44,289 nt of DNA from a virus, in IMG/VR virus record IMGVR_UViG_3300032282_002962, positions 1 through 44,289 of that record. The stretch is one strand, 5' to 3'. The position numbers and the translations under genes were made by a program. Of the stretch, positions 1-7,697 are shown one piece after another. A model generated the notes under the pieces. It was given only the letters and a program-made list of their open reading frames with translations, was not told the DNA's origin and ran no database searches. Numbering within the stretch: position 1 is the first letter of the stretch; each line of letters opens with the position of its first letter.

Positions 1-2
1 AC

Positions 3-278
3 GTTGAACGTCTTAAAGCAGAACTATTGAGACTTAAAAGCAATGAAGACACTTCTAAAGGAACTGCATCCGTTGACTTCAGGAAGATTAAATGCTTCTC
101 TATAGAACGTAATGAATCTTGCGGTAGACCATGCACTATCTTAGGTTATAACTTACTTACTGATGCAGAAAACATTGTTCCTCGTGAATGGACGCTTTAT
201 TGCTCAGTCGAACAACATGAAAGACTTGTTAAAGAATTTAACGAGCAAAAAGGAAAGGCAAATAATGGAACTAAGTAA
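3..278 (+). CDS. Hypothetical protein, 5' end outside window
   Basis: The reading frame is open from the first complete codon (position 3) and stops at 276-278, so the gene probably begins upstream; a TTG at 27 is not needed as a start. The visible part is about 91 residues, with a charged helical beginning and two Cys near NESCGRPC. It sits directly before the sliding clamp gene and overlaps it by 14 bases, so the two are probably co-transcribed and perhaps translationally coupled. I do not recognise the family and assign no function. Confidence 0.6.
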   Translation, partial: VERLKAELLRLKSNEDTSKGTASVDFRKIKCFSIERNESCGRPCTILGYNLLTDAENIVPREWTLYCSVEQHERLVKEFNEQKGKANNGTK

Positions 279-924
279 AGAAACTCTTGCACTCATCAAG
301 AATTTTGCTGGTGTTAATAACAGTTTGATGCTTAAAGCAGGAACTAAACTAGCAACTATTTCTGAAGGCAAGAACGTGATGGCAGAAGTCACCATCGCTG
401 AAACCCTCCCAATTGACTTTGGTATTTATGATTTAAGTGAGTTCTTAAATGTTATATCTCTGTTCTCGACAACCAACCTTGACTTCCAAGAAAAATATGT
501 ATTGGTTTCAGATGGTGGAACAAGTAAGATTAAATACTTCGCAGCCGGTGAAGGTGTCGTTAAAGCAGCACCAGCGACAATCAAATTCCCGCAACCAGAT
601 GTCGAATTCACGCTCACAGCCACTCAGTTGGCTATGATTCAACGTACTTCATCAGTGCTTAAAGCAAGTGATGTATCAATCGTTGGTGATGGAACTAACC
701 TTAAGGTTCTAGTTTCTGATAAGAAGAATGATACGTCCAATGCTTATGAAGTTACTATTGGTGAAACATCCGAAGAATTCAAAGCAAACATCAAGGTTGA
801 AAACTTAAAGATGTTACCAAATGATTATGAAGTATCTATCTCTAAGAAGAAGATCTCTCGCTTTAAACATACCGCATCTGATCTAACATACTACGTTGCA
901 ATCGAAGCTGACTCGGAGTTCTAA
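265..924 (+). CDS. 45: DNA polymerase sliding clamp (gp45)
   Basis: Processivity clamp: in T4 a gp45 trimer encircles DNA, tethers polymerase gp43 and activates late transcription. The product is 219 aa (T4 about 228). The start at 265 has AGGAAAGG at 251-258 and gives the typical beginning MELSKETLALIKNFAGVN; a longer upstream extension in the same frame reads into the preceding gene and is not expected. Its stop overlaps the gp44 start by one base (TAATG), the classic T4 order 45-44-62-regA-43. In T4 late transcription gp45 works with gp33/gp55 at TATAAATA promoters, and such promoters occur in this window. Confidence 0.95.
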   Translation: MELSKETLALIKNFAGVNNSLMLKAGTKLATISEGKNVMAEVTIAETLPIDFGIYDLSEFLNVISLFSTTNLDFQEKYVLVSDGGTSKIKYFAAGEGVVKAAPATIKFPQPDVEFTLTATQLAMIQRTSSVLKASDVSIVGDGTNLKVLVSDKKNDTSNAYEVTIGETSEEFKANIKVENLKMLPNDYEVSISKKKISRFKHTASDLTYYVAIEADSEF

Positions 925-1859
925 TGGCACAATATTTGTGGGTTGAAAAGTATCGTCCTCAAACTATCGACGAATGTATTCTTCCCGACTCAATGAAGAA
1001 TACATTCAAGGAGTTCATCAACTCAGGTGAGCTTCCTAATTTCTTGTTCTGCGGCGGAGCAGGTGTAGGTAAGACTACAGTTGCAAAAGCTCTATGCAAT
1101 GAGATTGGTGCTGAGTATCTTTTCATTAATGGTTCAGAAGAATCTGGTATCGATATTCTTCGTCATAAGATTAAGAACTTTGCCTCATCTGTTTCACTGA
1201 CCGATGCAAAGAAAGTTGTTATCCTTGACGAGGCTGATTATCTTAATGCTAATTCTACTCAGCCAGCTCTTCGTGGATTCATTGAAGAGTTCAGTAATAA
1301 TTGTCGCTTCATCTTTACATGTAACTTTAAGAATCGTATCATCGAACCTCTTCACTCACGTTGTGCTGTGATCGAATTTAAGATTGACAATTCTGAAAAG
1401 CAAAAGATTGCAGCACTCTTCTTTAAGCGAGTAGTAAATATTCTTAAAGAAGAAGATGTTAAGTATGATGGTGCAGTTGTTGCAGAACTAATTACTAAAT
1501 ACTTTCCCGATTATCGTCGTGTATTAAATGAACTCCAACGTTACTCCGTTTCTGGTACTATTGATTCTGGTATACTTGTTAATCTCGGTGATGAGTCCTA
1601 CATAGAACTTGTCAAGTATATGAAGGCAAAGAACTTCACAGAAGCACGTAAGTGGGTTGGAAAGAATAGTGATATAGAATCTACAGAACTATTTCGCAAG
1701 CTCTATGATAAAGCAATTGACATTGTCGAACAAGCTTCTATCCCTCAACTCGTTTTAATCCTTGCAGAATATCAATATAAAGCTGCATTCGTTGCAGATC
1801 GTGAAATCAATACGATGGCGGCTTTAACTGAATGCATGGCTCAACTAAAGTTTAAGTAA
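924..1859 (+). CDS. 44: Clamp loader large subunit (gp44), AAA+ ATPase
   Basis: ATPase subunit of the T4-type clamp loader (gp44 tetramer plus gp62), which opens gp45 and loads it at primer-template junctions. It is 311 aa (T4 319). Visible motifs are Walker A GGAGVGKTT (about residues 44-52), Walker B VVILDEAD (about 98-105), and the arginine-finger region SRC in LHSRCAVIEF. The start overlaps the gp45 stop by one base, and the stop overlaps the next start in the same way, which implies translational coupling. Confidence 0.96.
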   Translation: MAQYLWVEKYRPQTIDECILPDSMKNTFKEFINSGELPNFLFCGGAGVGKTTVAKALCNEIGAEYLFINGSEESGIDILRHKIKNFASSVSLTDAKKVVILDEADYLNANSTQPALRGFIEEFSNNCRFIFTCNFKNRIIEPLHSRCAVIEFKIDNSEKQKIAALFFKRVVNILKEEDVKYDGAVVAELITKYFPDYRRVLNELQRYSVSGTIDSGILVNLGDESYIELVKYMKAKNFTEARKWVGKNSDIESTELFRKLYDKAIDIVEQASIPQLVLILAEYQYKAAFVADREINTMAALTECMAQLKFK

Positions 1860-2161
1860 TGGAAATTATATTTCTTTGTGTTTTCTTTGCTTGGTTAGGA
1901 TGGTATGCACGTGAGCGCTGGGCTATAAACCAATTAAAGAATTTAATTGACGACATGGAAGATAGCGAAGATGAGAAGATTCATATCATTGTAGACATAA
2001 GCGATAACCAAATATTTGTATATGAAAAGAATACGTTGCAATATCTTGCTCACGGAAAGACCGAAAGCGATATTACTAATATTCTTAAACAACGTTTTCC
2101 TGGAAAAACATTTGCTGCTTCATCAGAAGATATGCTTAAACTAACGTCGTTTACCAAATGA
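1859..2161 (+). CDS. Small protein with N-terminal membrane segment
   Basis: 100 aa. Residues about 3-16 (IIFLCVFFAWLGWY) form a single short hydrophobic segment followed by a charged, partly acidic soluble domain. The gene lies between gp44 and gp62, overlapping the first by one base and the second by four, so it is part of the replication operon. I do not recognise a functional family. A membrane-anchored accessory of the replisome is possible but is only inference from position. Confidence 0.75.
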   Translation: MEIIFLCVFFAWLGWYARERWAINQLKNLIDDMEDSEDEKIHIIVDISDNQIFVYEKNTLQYLAHGKTESDITNILKQRFPGKTFAASSEDMLKLTSFTK

Positions 2162-2538
2162 GTTTCTTTGATTTTTTAAATTCAATCAATGACAATAAGA
2201 AAGATCTTCTTAAAGAAGATCCTCTTACTGAAAAAGATTACATTCCGTTCATGATCAATCGAGGATTGTCTTACTTTCCCGATACGATTATGTTTGCTAA
2301 TGAAATGAATCAACATGCCGGTGCTCCAAAGAATTGGCAATACGACTTCTATCGTATAGGTATTACGAAGAAGAAAAGATTCTCTAAGTGGCATAAGCGT
2401 GATCAGAATTCTGAAGAGCTTGAGCTAGTCATGAAAGAGTATAGTTACTCTTCTGAAAAGGCAGCTAAAGCTTTACAGCTTTTAACTGAAGATCAGATAC
2501 ACAAACTTAAGGAAAAACACTCTATTGGAGGAAAATAA
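2158..2538 (+). CDS. 62: Clamp loader small subunit (gp62)
   Basis: Non-ATPase subunit that completes the gp44/gp62 clamp loader. 126 aa, shorter than T4 gp62 (187) but typical of the aquatic T4-like form. The stretch YIPFMINRGLSYFPDT followed by MFANEMN is the recognisable core of this family. It overlaps the preceding gene by four bases (ATGA) and lies at the expected place between gp44 and RegA. Late promoter TATAAATA follows directly after the stop. Confidence 0.87.
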   Translation: MSFFDFLNSINDNKKDLLKEDPLTEKDYIPFMINRGLSYFPDTIMFANEMNQHAGAPKNWQYDFYRIGITKKKRFSKWHKRDQNSEELELVMKEYSYSSEKAAKALQLLTEDQIHKLKEKHSIGGK

Positions 2539-2540
2539 CG

Positions 2541-2548
2541 TATAAATA
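2541..2548 (+). promoter_or_regulatory. T4-type late promoter (TATAAATA)
   Basis: Exact match to the T4 late promoter -10 consensus TATAAATA, located just after the gp62 stop and about 50 bases before regA. T4-type late promoters have no -35 element. It would give late transcription of regA and possibly the small genes after it, in addition to read-through from the gp45 operon. Confidence 0.65.
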
Positions 2549-2595
2549 TTTACAGTCTGCATATATAGTATGACATAACAAAAAGGAATTGTGAA

Positions 2596-3021
2596 ATGAC
2601 TGTAGAATTAATATATTACGATTGGTCCCCGGATTCAATGCTTGAGGTGATTTTACCTGAACCAGATAACTTTCTTAAGGTTCGTGAAACTCTCACTCGT
2701 ATCGGAGTGGCTTCCAGAAAAGATAAAACACTGTATCAGTCTTGCCATATTTTACATAAGCAAGGTAGATACTTTATCGTTCACTTCAAAGAGTTGTTTG
2801 CTCTAGATGGTAAAGAGTCAAACATTACTGCTGGAGATATTGAACGTAGAAATACAATCGCTGGTCTATTGTCAGACTGGGGATTGCTAAAGATCGTTGT
2901 TCCGGCGAAAGCAGAACAGCGTGTTTCGTTGTCGCAGATCAAGGTTGTATCCTTTAAGGAGAAAGCCGACTGGACATTAACCGCCAAATATAACATTGGC
3001 AAAAAACCTAGTACTAAGTAA
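2596..3021 (+). CDS. regA: RegA translational repressor
   Basis: RNA-binding repressor that in T4 blocks ribosome binding on many early mRNAs. It is 141 aa. The region from residue 15 (MLEVILPEPDNFLKVRETL) and YQSCHILHKQG, YFIVHFKE match T4 RegA closely (122 aa). The T4 N terminus aligns with an internal ATG at 2638, but only the ATG at 2596 has a ribosome site (AAGGA about 8 bases upstream), so I keep the longer start, which adds about 14 residues. Preceded by a late promoter. Confidence 0.93.
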   Translation: MTVELIYYDWSPDSMLEVILPEPDNFLKVRETLTRIGVASRKDKTLYQSCHILHKQGRYFIVHFKELFALDGKESNITAGDIERRNTIAGLLSDWGLLKIVVPAKAEQRVSLSQIKVVSFKEKADWTLTAKYNIGKKPSTK

Positions 3022-3034
3022 ATGGAGAAATTAT

Positions 3035-3211
3035 ATGTTGAAATTTGAATTGACGATTGATGATGCTAACCTTATTCTTGCCGCTCTTGGCAAGGCGCCT
3101 TTTGAACAGGTAGCAGGTTTGATCGGTAAGTTGCGTGAACAGGCTCAACCGCAATTAGCTGGTTTAGAAGCTGAAGCTGCAGCACAAGCCGCACCAGAAG
3201 CAGTACAGTAA
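3035..3211 (+). CDS. Small conserved phage protein, Ala/Gln-rich tail
   Basis: 58 aa, beginning MLKFELTIDDANLILAALGK, with an Ala-rich acidic tail. The start at 3035 has GGAG nine bases upstream. The N-terminal pattern (FELTxDxANLILxALG) looks like a small protein seen in other aquatic T4-like phages, function unknown. It is probably expressed with regA. A late promoter begins one base past its stop codon. Confidence 0.7.
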   Translation: MLKFELTIDDANLILAALGKAPFEQVAGLIGKLREQAQPQLAGLEAEAAAQAAPEAVQ

Positions 3212-3219
3212 TATAAATA
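3212..3219 (+). promoter_or_regulatory. T4-type late promoter (TATAAATA)
   Basis: Exact TATAAATA directly after a stop codon. Transcription should start near 3226-3230, at the first base-paired element of the structured RNA that fills the following 170 bases. The position suggests this promoter drives that RNA, and the next gene by read-through. Confidence 0.75.
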
Positions 3220-3222
3220 ATT

Positions 3223-3394
3223 CAGTCCCTTCGGGATGGGAACAAGGTAGGAGGTAACCTTGTTAAACACCTTCAAGAATTGTCCCACTACCTTGGGAAC
3301 CGTTTGACGTACACGGTATAAGGCGTCAACCAGCAGCCTTGGCTCTGGATAAACAAACCAAGGATTTTGATACGCCTTCGGGGTATCGTTTTTT
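3223..3394 (+). ncRNA. Structured RNA of unknown family, late-expressed
   Basis: About 170 bases without a conventional gene, between a late promoter and an intrinsic terminator, with many helices. 3241-3248 pairs with 3257-3264 (8 bp), or alternatively 3243-3250 pairs with 3288-3295 (8 bp); these two cannot form together. 3304-3309 pairs with 3324-3329, 3337-3342 with 3358-3363, and 3369-3373 with 3383-3387 (terminator). The first hairpin loop exposes AGGAGG (3249-3254), five bases before a TTG that opens a 15-codon frame (3260-3307). It could be a small regulatory RNA, a leader controlling the next gene, or a structured mRNA for a tiny peptide. Confidence 0.6.
3369..3394 (+). terminator. 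Intrinsic terminator with UUCG loop
   Basis: GATAC...GTATC stem (3369-3373 with 3383-3387) continued by CC/GG closed by a TTCG tetraloop, followed by TTTTTT at 3389-3394. It lies 24 bases before the next gene, so it should end or attenuate the structured RNA. Confidence 0.8.
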
Positions 3395-3417
3395 AACTCG
3401 CTTAATAGGAGAAAACT

Positions 3418-3642
3418 ATGTTGCAAAACATTAACACCGCTATCGACACTTTCCAAGGTGTCAAATCTCAATTCGTTAAGACTTTCGTCAACAACGAAGA
3501 ACTACAAAAACCTCTCAACCAATTTATTGAAGCTCAAACTTCTTTTGCAAAGAATGTTGCTAAATCTACTGTAGATTTTTACACTACACTAGGTATGTCA
3601 GCATATATGTTTGATGCTAAAAAAGCTTTTGCTAAGAAATAA
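3418..3642 (+). CDS. Small helical protein, weakly phasin-like
   Basis: 74 aa beginning MLQNINTAIDTFQGVKSQFV. It is almost entirely amphipathic helix, with no Cys and a Lys-rich end. The ribosome site TAGGAG lies at 3406-3411. The pattern of QF, FxEAQTSFAKNVAKSTVDFY resembles phasin (granule-associated) proteins, but the likeness is faint and unproved. It lies between a structured RNA and Hsp20; both neighbours suggest stress or late expression, which is inference only. Confidence 0.65.
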   Translation: MLQNINTAIDTFQGVKSQFVKTFVNNEELQKPLNQFIEAQTSFAKNVAKSTVDFYTTLGMSAYMFDAKKAFAKK

Positions 3643-3652
3643 GGAGAGAGAT

Positions 3653-4153
3653 ATGACACAACTTTCATCTATTTTTGGTCAACAATACAAAGATCTTGAC
3701 AAATTTTTTGTAGGATTTGACGATCAGTTTAATCGTCTACAAAAATTACATGATGACTTGACTAAGAACATCCCTAACTATCCTCCATATAATATCCGTA
3801 AGACCGGAGACAATACTTACACTATCGAACTAGCAGTTGCTGGTTTTGGTCAGAGTGAGATTGATATTGAAATAGACGGTGGCAAATTAATCATTCGTGG
3901 AAATGTTGGTAACGACACTGAAGCTAATGACTATTTGTTTAAGGGTATTGCTACACGAGCTTTCACTCGTTCCTTTGCTATTGACGATCAAGTCGAAGTT
4001 AAAGGCGCAGAACTTTTCAACGGTATGCTTAAGATTGCTCTAGAGCGTATGATTCCAGAAGAAAAGAAACCAAAGAAAGTTCAGATCAAAGCTAAAGGTC
4101 AAAAACAACTTTTAACAGAAGAGGATAAAGATGAAATTAGTTCAAGGCTTTAA
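3653..4153 (+). CDS. hsp20: Small heat shock protein, Hsp20 family
   Basis: ATP-independent chaperone with an alpha-crystallin domain that holds unfolding proteins; common in aquatic T4-like phages. 166 aa. The central domain runs about 45-140 (NIRKTGDNTYTIELAVAGFG, then IEIDGGKLIIRG, and FNGMLKIALER). The start at 3653 has GGAGAGAG directly upstream; an upstream ATG in frame at 3611 overlaps the previous gene and lacks such a site. Probably helps fold structural proteins late in infection, by analogy. Confidence 0.92.
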   Translation: MTQLSSIFGQQYKDLDKFFVGFDDQFNRLQKLHDDLTKNIPNYPPYNIRKTGDNTYTIELAVAGFGQSEIDIEIDGGKLIIRGNVGNDTEANDYLFKGIATRAFTRSFAIDDQVEVKGAELFNGMLKIALERMIPEEKKPKKVQIKAKGQKQLLTEEDKDEISSRL

Positions 4154-4223
4154 AAAGTTATTAGGTGTATTCCAAAATTACTTGCACGATTTTAAAGCGT
4201 ACAAAGCAGGTAAAGTAAGATAA
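4131..4223 (+). CDS. Tiny basic protein (30 aa)
   Basis: ATG at 4131 to TAA at 4221-4223, with GAGG at 4121-4124 upstream. It encodes 30 residues, MKLVQGFKKLLGVFQNYLHD and so on, a basic amphipathic helix ending KVR. It overlaps the end of the Hsp20 gene by 23 bases. Its support is the ribosome site, the fit between two genes and the lack of other coding use after 4153. Function unknown; it could be chance. Confidence 0.4.
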   Translation: MKLVQGFKKLLGVFQNYLHDFKAYKAGKVR

Positions 4224-4239
4224 TTTAACAGGAGATATT

Positions 4240-4548
4240 ATGACAGTAAAAGTGTACAGACTTTTGAGTGGAGAAGAAGTCATTGGTGATGTAGAAATAA
4301 ATCACGAAGGATATCACTTCACAAACCCTGCTGCAATCGTAGTGCAGCAACAACATGATGGAAGAGTCGGTGCAGCTTTTGTGCCATTTGCTCCATATGC
4401 TAAGGACAATAAAGTTCTAATCTATAAATCAGCGATTGCTGGTGAAATAGAAGTTGATGTTAAATTGTCAAATCAGTATAACAGTATCTTTGGATCAGGC
4501 ATTGTAGTTGCGGGAGCAAATGAAATGCCTTCAATTCTTACACAATAA
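4240..4548 (+). CDS. Conserved phage protein, possible Sm-like barrel
   Basis: 102 aa starting MTVKVYRLLSGEEVIGDVE, preceded by AGGAG. The pattern of a short beta-strand with GEEVIGDV, then a hydrophobic strand and PFAPYAKD, is common in T4-like phages and suggests a small beta-barrel of the Sm/LSM type, but I cannot show RNA binding. It stands between Hsp20 and the polymerase gene, and the polymerase promoter begins just after its stop. Confidence 0.75.
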   Translation: MTVKVYRLLSGEEVIGDVEINHEGYHFTNPAAIVVQQQHDGRVGAAFVPFAPYAKDNKVLIYKSAIAGEIEVDVKLSNQYNSIFGSGIVVAGANEMPSILTQ

Positions 4549-4551
4549 CTG

Positions 4552-4580
4552 TTTACTTTAAAACATAAATGGGATATAAT
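4552..4580 (+). promoter_or_regulatory. Sigma70-type promoter for DNA polymerase
   Basis: TTTACT (4552-4557), 17-base spacer, TATAAT (4575-4580). The start would be near 4587, about 20 bases before the gp43 ATG. The -10 box lies inside a perfect inverted repeat, GGGATATA (4571-4578) and TATATCCC (4584-4591), which is followed by ATTTTTATTT. Confidence 0.75.
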
Positions 4581-4597
4581 TACTATATCCCATTTTT
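4571..4597 (+). terminator. Palindrome over the gp43 promoter, possible terminator
   Basis: 8-bp perfect stem (4571-4578 with 4584-4591) with loop ATTAC, then A and TTTTT. Transcripts arriving from upstream would contain this hairpin plus U tract and could terminate; transcripts from the overlapping promoter would begin inside its 3' arm and escape. It may equally be a DNA operator. Confidence 0.45.
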
Positions 4598-4606
4598 ATT
4601 TCTACT

Positions 4607-7120
4607 ATGCGCTTTTATACCTCAGTTAATCGTTATGGCAACAATCTTCTTTATAGAGGTTACGAAGACGGGCGCCGAATCAAAAGAAAGATTCCATTCA
4701 AGCCAACTCTATATGTGAAGGGCAAGGGTAACTCTAAGTTCAACGCACTTGATGGAACTAATGTAGATGCAGTTGAATTTGCTTCAATGCGAGAAGCAAA
4801 AGAATTCATTGAAAAATATGATGACGTAAAAAACTTTACGATCTATGGAAACACCAACTACATCTCTCAATTTATCGCACAAGAATTTCCTGGTGAAATT
4901 AAATTCGAACGCAACAGAATTCGTATCCATAACATCGATATCGAAGTTGCTTCTGATGCAGGATTCCCAGAACCAGATCAAGCACTCCATACAGTAACAT
5001 CTATTTGTATTAAGGATAGTGTCCTTGATACGTATTTCGTTTGGGCACTTGGTGACTATGATGTTGAGAAGTCTATTATGAAAACTTCTCAAGTTCGTTA
5101 TACCAAGTGTGTAGATGAAGTACATCTATTAAAGTGTTTCATTGATTTTTGGAATGATGATATCACAGGTCCAGACGCAGTGACTGGTTGGAATATTCGT
5201 ACATTCGATATTCCATATCTTGTAAACCGTATCAATAGATTGCTAGGTGGTGATGAAGTTAAGAAGCTTTCGCCTTGGGGTATGGTTGAAGAAAAGATGG
5301 TCTCTATGCGTAAAGGCCAAGTGCAAATCTATGACATCAGTGGAGTAGCTCAACTCGACTACATGGATCTATTCATGAAGTTTGGCTATTCATTTGGTGC
5401 TCAGGAATCGTATCGTCTTGATCATATTGCACACGTAGTTCTAGGTGAACGTAAGCTTGCTTATGATGGAACACTACATTCGCTGTACCAAACTGATCAC
5501 CAAAAGTTTATTGACTATAACATTAAAGACGTAGATCTTGTTGACCGTATGGAAGATAAGATTGCTATGATTACGTTGACAATGACTATGGCTTACAAAG
5601 CTGGTGTTAACTATTCTGATACGATGGGTACTGTAGCAATATGGGATTCATTCATTCATAGAACTCTAATGTCACAGAACATTATTGTACCACCTAATAA
5701 AGAAAGCTTTAAGTCTGATTATGAAGGTGGCTATGTAAAAGATCCTCAGTGTGGAGTGCACGATTGGGTTTGTTCTTTTGACGTTAACTCACTTTATCCT
5801 AACATCATTGTTCAATGGAACATGTCACCGGAAACTATTCTGAAAGGAAAGGTTCAACCCGGTGTTACAGTAGATAAATGTTTGGCCGGTCTAACTAATG
5901 ATACTGATATGTCTATGGCTGCAACTGGTCAATACTTCTCTAAGGAGAAGCAAGGCTTCATGCCAAAGATAATTGAAGAAATGTATGATGAACGTACAGT
6001 CATTAAGAAGAAAATGCTTGAGTCAAAGAAAGAACTTGAAGCATGTGATAAGAACAATAAAGCAGAAGTGTATCGCATTGAACGTGATATTGCGCACTTT
6101 GAAAATCAGCAGTTGGCAATTAAGATTCTTTTGAACTCTCTTTATGGTGCCCTTGGAAATAAATACTTTAGATACTTCACGATGGAAATCGCTGAGGGTA
6201 TTACAATCTCTGGACAGCTCATTATTAAGTGGGCCGAGAAGCATGTAAACGAGTACTTAAACAAGACCCTTAAAACAGAAAAAGACTATGTCATTGCTAT
6301 TGATACTGATTCTGTTTACGTTGGCCTTTCTTCTCTCGTTGACGCCGTTATTCATAGTGATGATAGTACTAAGAAAGTCGACTTCCTCGACAAAGCATGC
6401 AAAAGAATTGAAACTGATGTCCTCGACAAAGCCTTCAAAGAACTCGGGGAAAATCTAAACGTTTATAAACAACGTATCAGTATGAAGCGTGAAGGTATCG
6501 CTAATCGTGGTATCTGGACAGCAAAGAAACGCTATATCTTAAATGTATTTGATAATGAAGGAGTTCGTTATGCGAAACCAAAGCTCAAAGTTATGGGCAT
6601 TGAGGCAATCAAATCGTCTACTCCAGCAGCGTGTAGAGAAGCTATGGAAGAACTCTTCCAGATTCTCATTAATGGTACTGAGCTTGAAACTCAATCCTTT
6701 ATACGAGACTTTAGGAATACCTTTGATGCTTTACCCGTCGAAGAAAAAGCATTCCCACGTGGTGTATCCTCGCTCAAGCAGTATGCGGATTCCAAACTCA
6801 TATACAAAAAAGGCACGCCTATCAATTCCAGAGCAGCGCTCCTCTACAACCACCTACTGAAACAACATGGACTTGATAAGAAGTATGAAGTTATCAAGGA
6901 AGGCGAAAAGATCAAGTATATTTACTTGAATCCTCGAAATCCTATGCGTGAAGATGTTATTGCATTCAGCCAGATCTTACCTCCTGAATTTGGTCTTCAT
7001 AAGTTTGTGGATAATGATACACAATTTGAAAAATCATTCCTTGATCCTGCTAAAATTATTCTAACCTCGATCGGTTGGAAGGCAGAAGAGGAAGCTTCCT
7101 TAGAGGACTTTTTTGGATGA
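4607..7120 (+). CDS. 43: Family B DNA polymerase (gp43)
   Basis: Replicative polymerase with 3'-5' proofreading, 837 aa (T4 898). Exonuclease motifs: ExoI DIE at 111-113, ExoII N196...FD 200-201, ExoIII Y304...D308. Polymerase motifs: A FDVNSLYP (391-398), B K506...NSLYG (510-514), C DTDS (566-569). All catalytic acids are present. No clear ribosome site precedes the ATG (upstream is T-rich), which together with the short leader and overlapping palindrome suggests special expression control. T4 gp43 represses its own translation through an RNA hairpin; an equivalent is not evident. Confidence 0.97.
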   Translation: MRFYTSVNRYGNNLLYRGYEDGRRIKRKIPFKPTLYVKGKGNSKFNALDGTNVDAVEFASMREAKEFIEKYDDVKNFTIYGNTNYISQFIAQEFPGEIKFERNRIRIHNIDIEVASDAGFPEPDQALHTVTSICIKDSVLDTYFVWALGDYDVEKSIMKTSQVRYTKCVDEVHLLKCFIDFWNDDITGPDAVTGWNIRTFDIPYLVNRINRLLGGDEVKKLSPWGMVEEKMVSMRKGQVQIYDISGVAQLDYMDLFMKFGYSFGAQESYRLDHIAHVVLGERKLAYDGTLHSLYQTDHQKFIDYNIKDVDLVDRMEDKIAMITLTMTMAYKAGVNYSDTMGTVAIWDSFIHRTLMSQNIIVPPNKESFKSDYEGGYVKDPQCGVHDWVCSFDVNSLYPNIIVQWNMSPETILKGKVQPGVTVDKCLAGLTNDTDMSMAATGQYFSKEKQGFMPKIIEEMYDERTVIKKKMLESKKELEACDKNNKAEVYRIERDIAHFENQQLAIKILLNSLYGALGNKYFRYFTMEIAEGITISGQLIIKWAEKHVNEYLNKTLKTEKDYVIAIDTDSVYVGLSSLVDAVIHSDDSTKKVDFLDKACKRIETDVLDKAFKELGENLNVYKQRISMKREGIANRGIWTAKKRYILNVFDNEGVRYAKPKLKVMGIEAIKSSTPAACREAMEELFQILINGTELETQSFIRDFRNTFDALPVEEKAFPRGVSSLKQYADSKLIYKKGTPINSRAALLYNHLLKQHGLDKKYEVIKEGEKIKYIYLNPRNPMREDVIAFSQILPPEFGLHKFVDNDTQFEKSFLDPAKIILTSIGWKAEEEASLEDFFG

Positions 7121-7686
7121 ACAACTTAGCTTATTATGTTCGAGTATATGATGATGTATTCGAACCTGAATTTTGTAATAATTTAATTAAGACATATGAT
7201 GCTTTAGAAAATTCTGACTATATGAGAAAGTCAGATCATAGTTGGGATCGAGACTATAGAAGCTTTATGGAAGTAGACATTTGTAAGGAACCGGCTTTTA
7301 AAGACTTCGTCAGTCCTTACTATTCTCGAGTTGATGAAGTCTATAAACACTATAAGAGTGTAGTAAAGAATTCTTTCTATCCAAATCAATACGCATTTGA
7401 AGATGGAAGAATGAAGAAGTATGAAGCAAATGATTATGATCAGTTTGGCTGGCACGTCGATGTAGGTGATAAATACTCAGCTGAACGGTTCCTTGTAATG
7501 TTCTGTTATTTGAACGACGTTGCGGTAGGTGGTGAAACTGAATTTGAATCAGATTCAGAGTTTACTGTCGAACCAAAATGTGGTAGAATAGTAGTATTCC
7601 CTCCTATGTGGATGTGGCCTCATCGAGGCAAGAAGCCGATCAGTAATTCAAAATACATACTATCGACATATCTACACTACGTTTAA
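7117..7686 (+). CDS. 2OG-Fe(II) oxygenase, prolyl-hydroxylase-like
   Basis: 189 aa, a non-haem iron dioxygenase that couples 2-oxoglutarate decarboxylation to substrate hydroxylation. Iron ligands are visible as HVD in FGWHVDVGD and the distal His in MWPHRGKKP, with a basic residue after it for 2OG. The ATG at 7117 overlaps the polymerase stop (ATGA); a longer in-frame start at 7075 lies inside gp43. The same neighbour is found beside gp43/uvsX in aquatic T4-like phages. Substrate unknown; proteins or DNA bases are both possible. Confidence 0.88.
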   Translation: MNNLAYYVRVYDDVFEPEFCNNLIKTYDALENSDYMRKSDHSWDRDYRSFMEVDICKEPAFKDFVSPYYSRVDEVYKHYKSVVKNSFYPNQYAFEDGRMKKYEANDYDQFGWHVDVGDKYSAERFLVMFCYLNDVAVGGETEFESDSEFTVEPKCGRIVVFPPMWMWPHRGKKPISNSKYILSTYLHYV

Positions 7687-7697
7687 TAAGGAAATAT

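Noticed and set aside
2549-2569. TTTACA and TATAGT near regA as a sigma70 promoter
   Set aside because: Spacer is only nine bases; the overlapping TATAAATA late promoter explains the region better.
3238-3264. Likeness of AACAAGGTA to the 3' end of 16S rRNA
   Set aside because: Only about nine bases agree and the order of the rest differs; taken as chance.
3145-3471. 108-codon open frame on the - strand over the structured RNA
   Set aside because: Runs antisense across two + strand genes and the hairpins, has no ribosome site; open by chance from the inverted repeats.
3653-4153. Longer start at 3611 for Hsp20
   Set aside because: Overlaps the preceding gene and lacks a ribosome site, while 3653 has GGAGAGAG in ideal position.
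4784-5125. - strand open frames inside gp43 and other long genes
   Set aside because: Antisense to strongly conserved proteins, no promoter or ribosome site, composition not protein-like.
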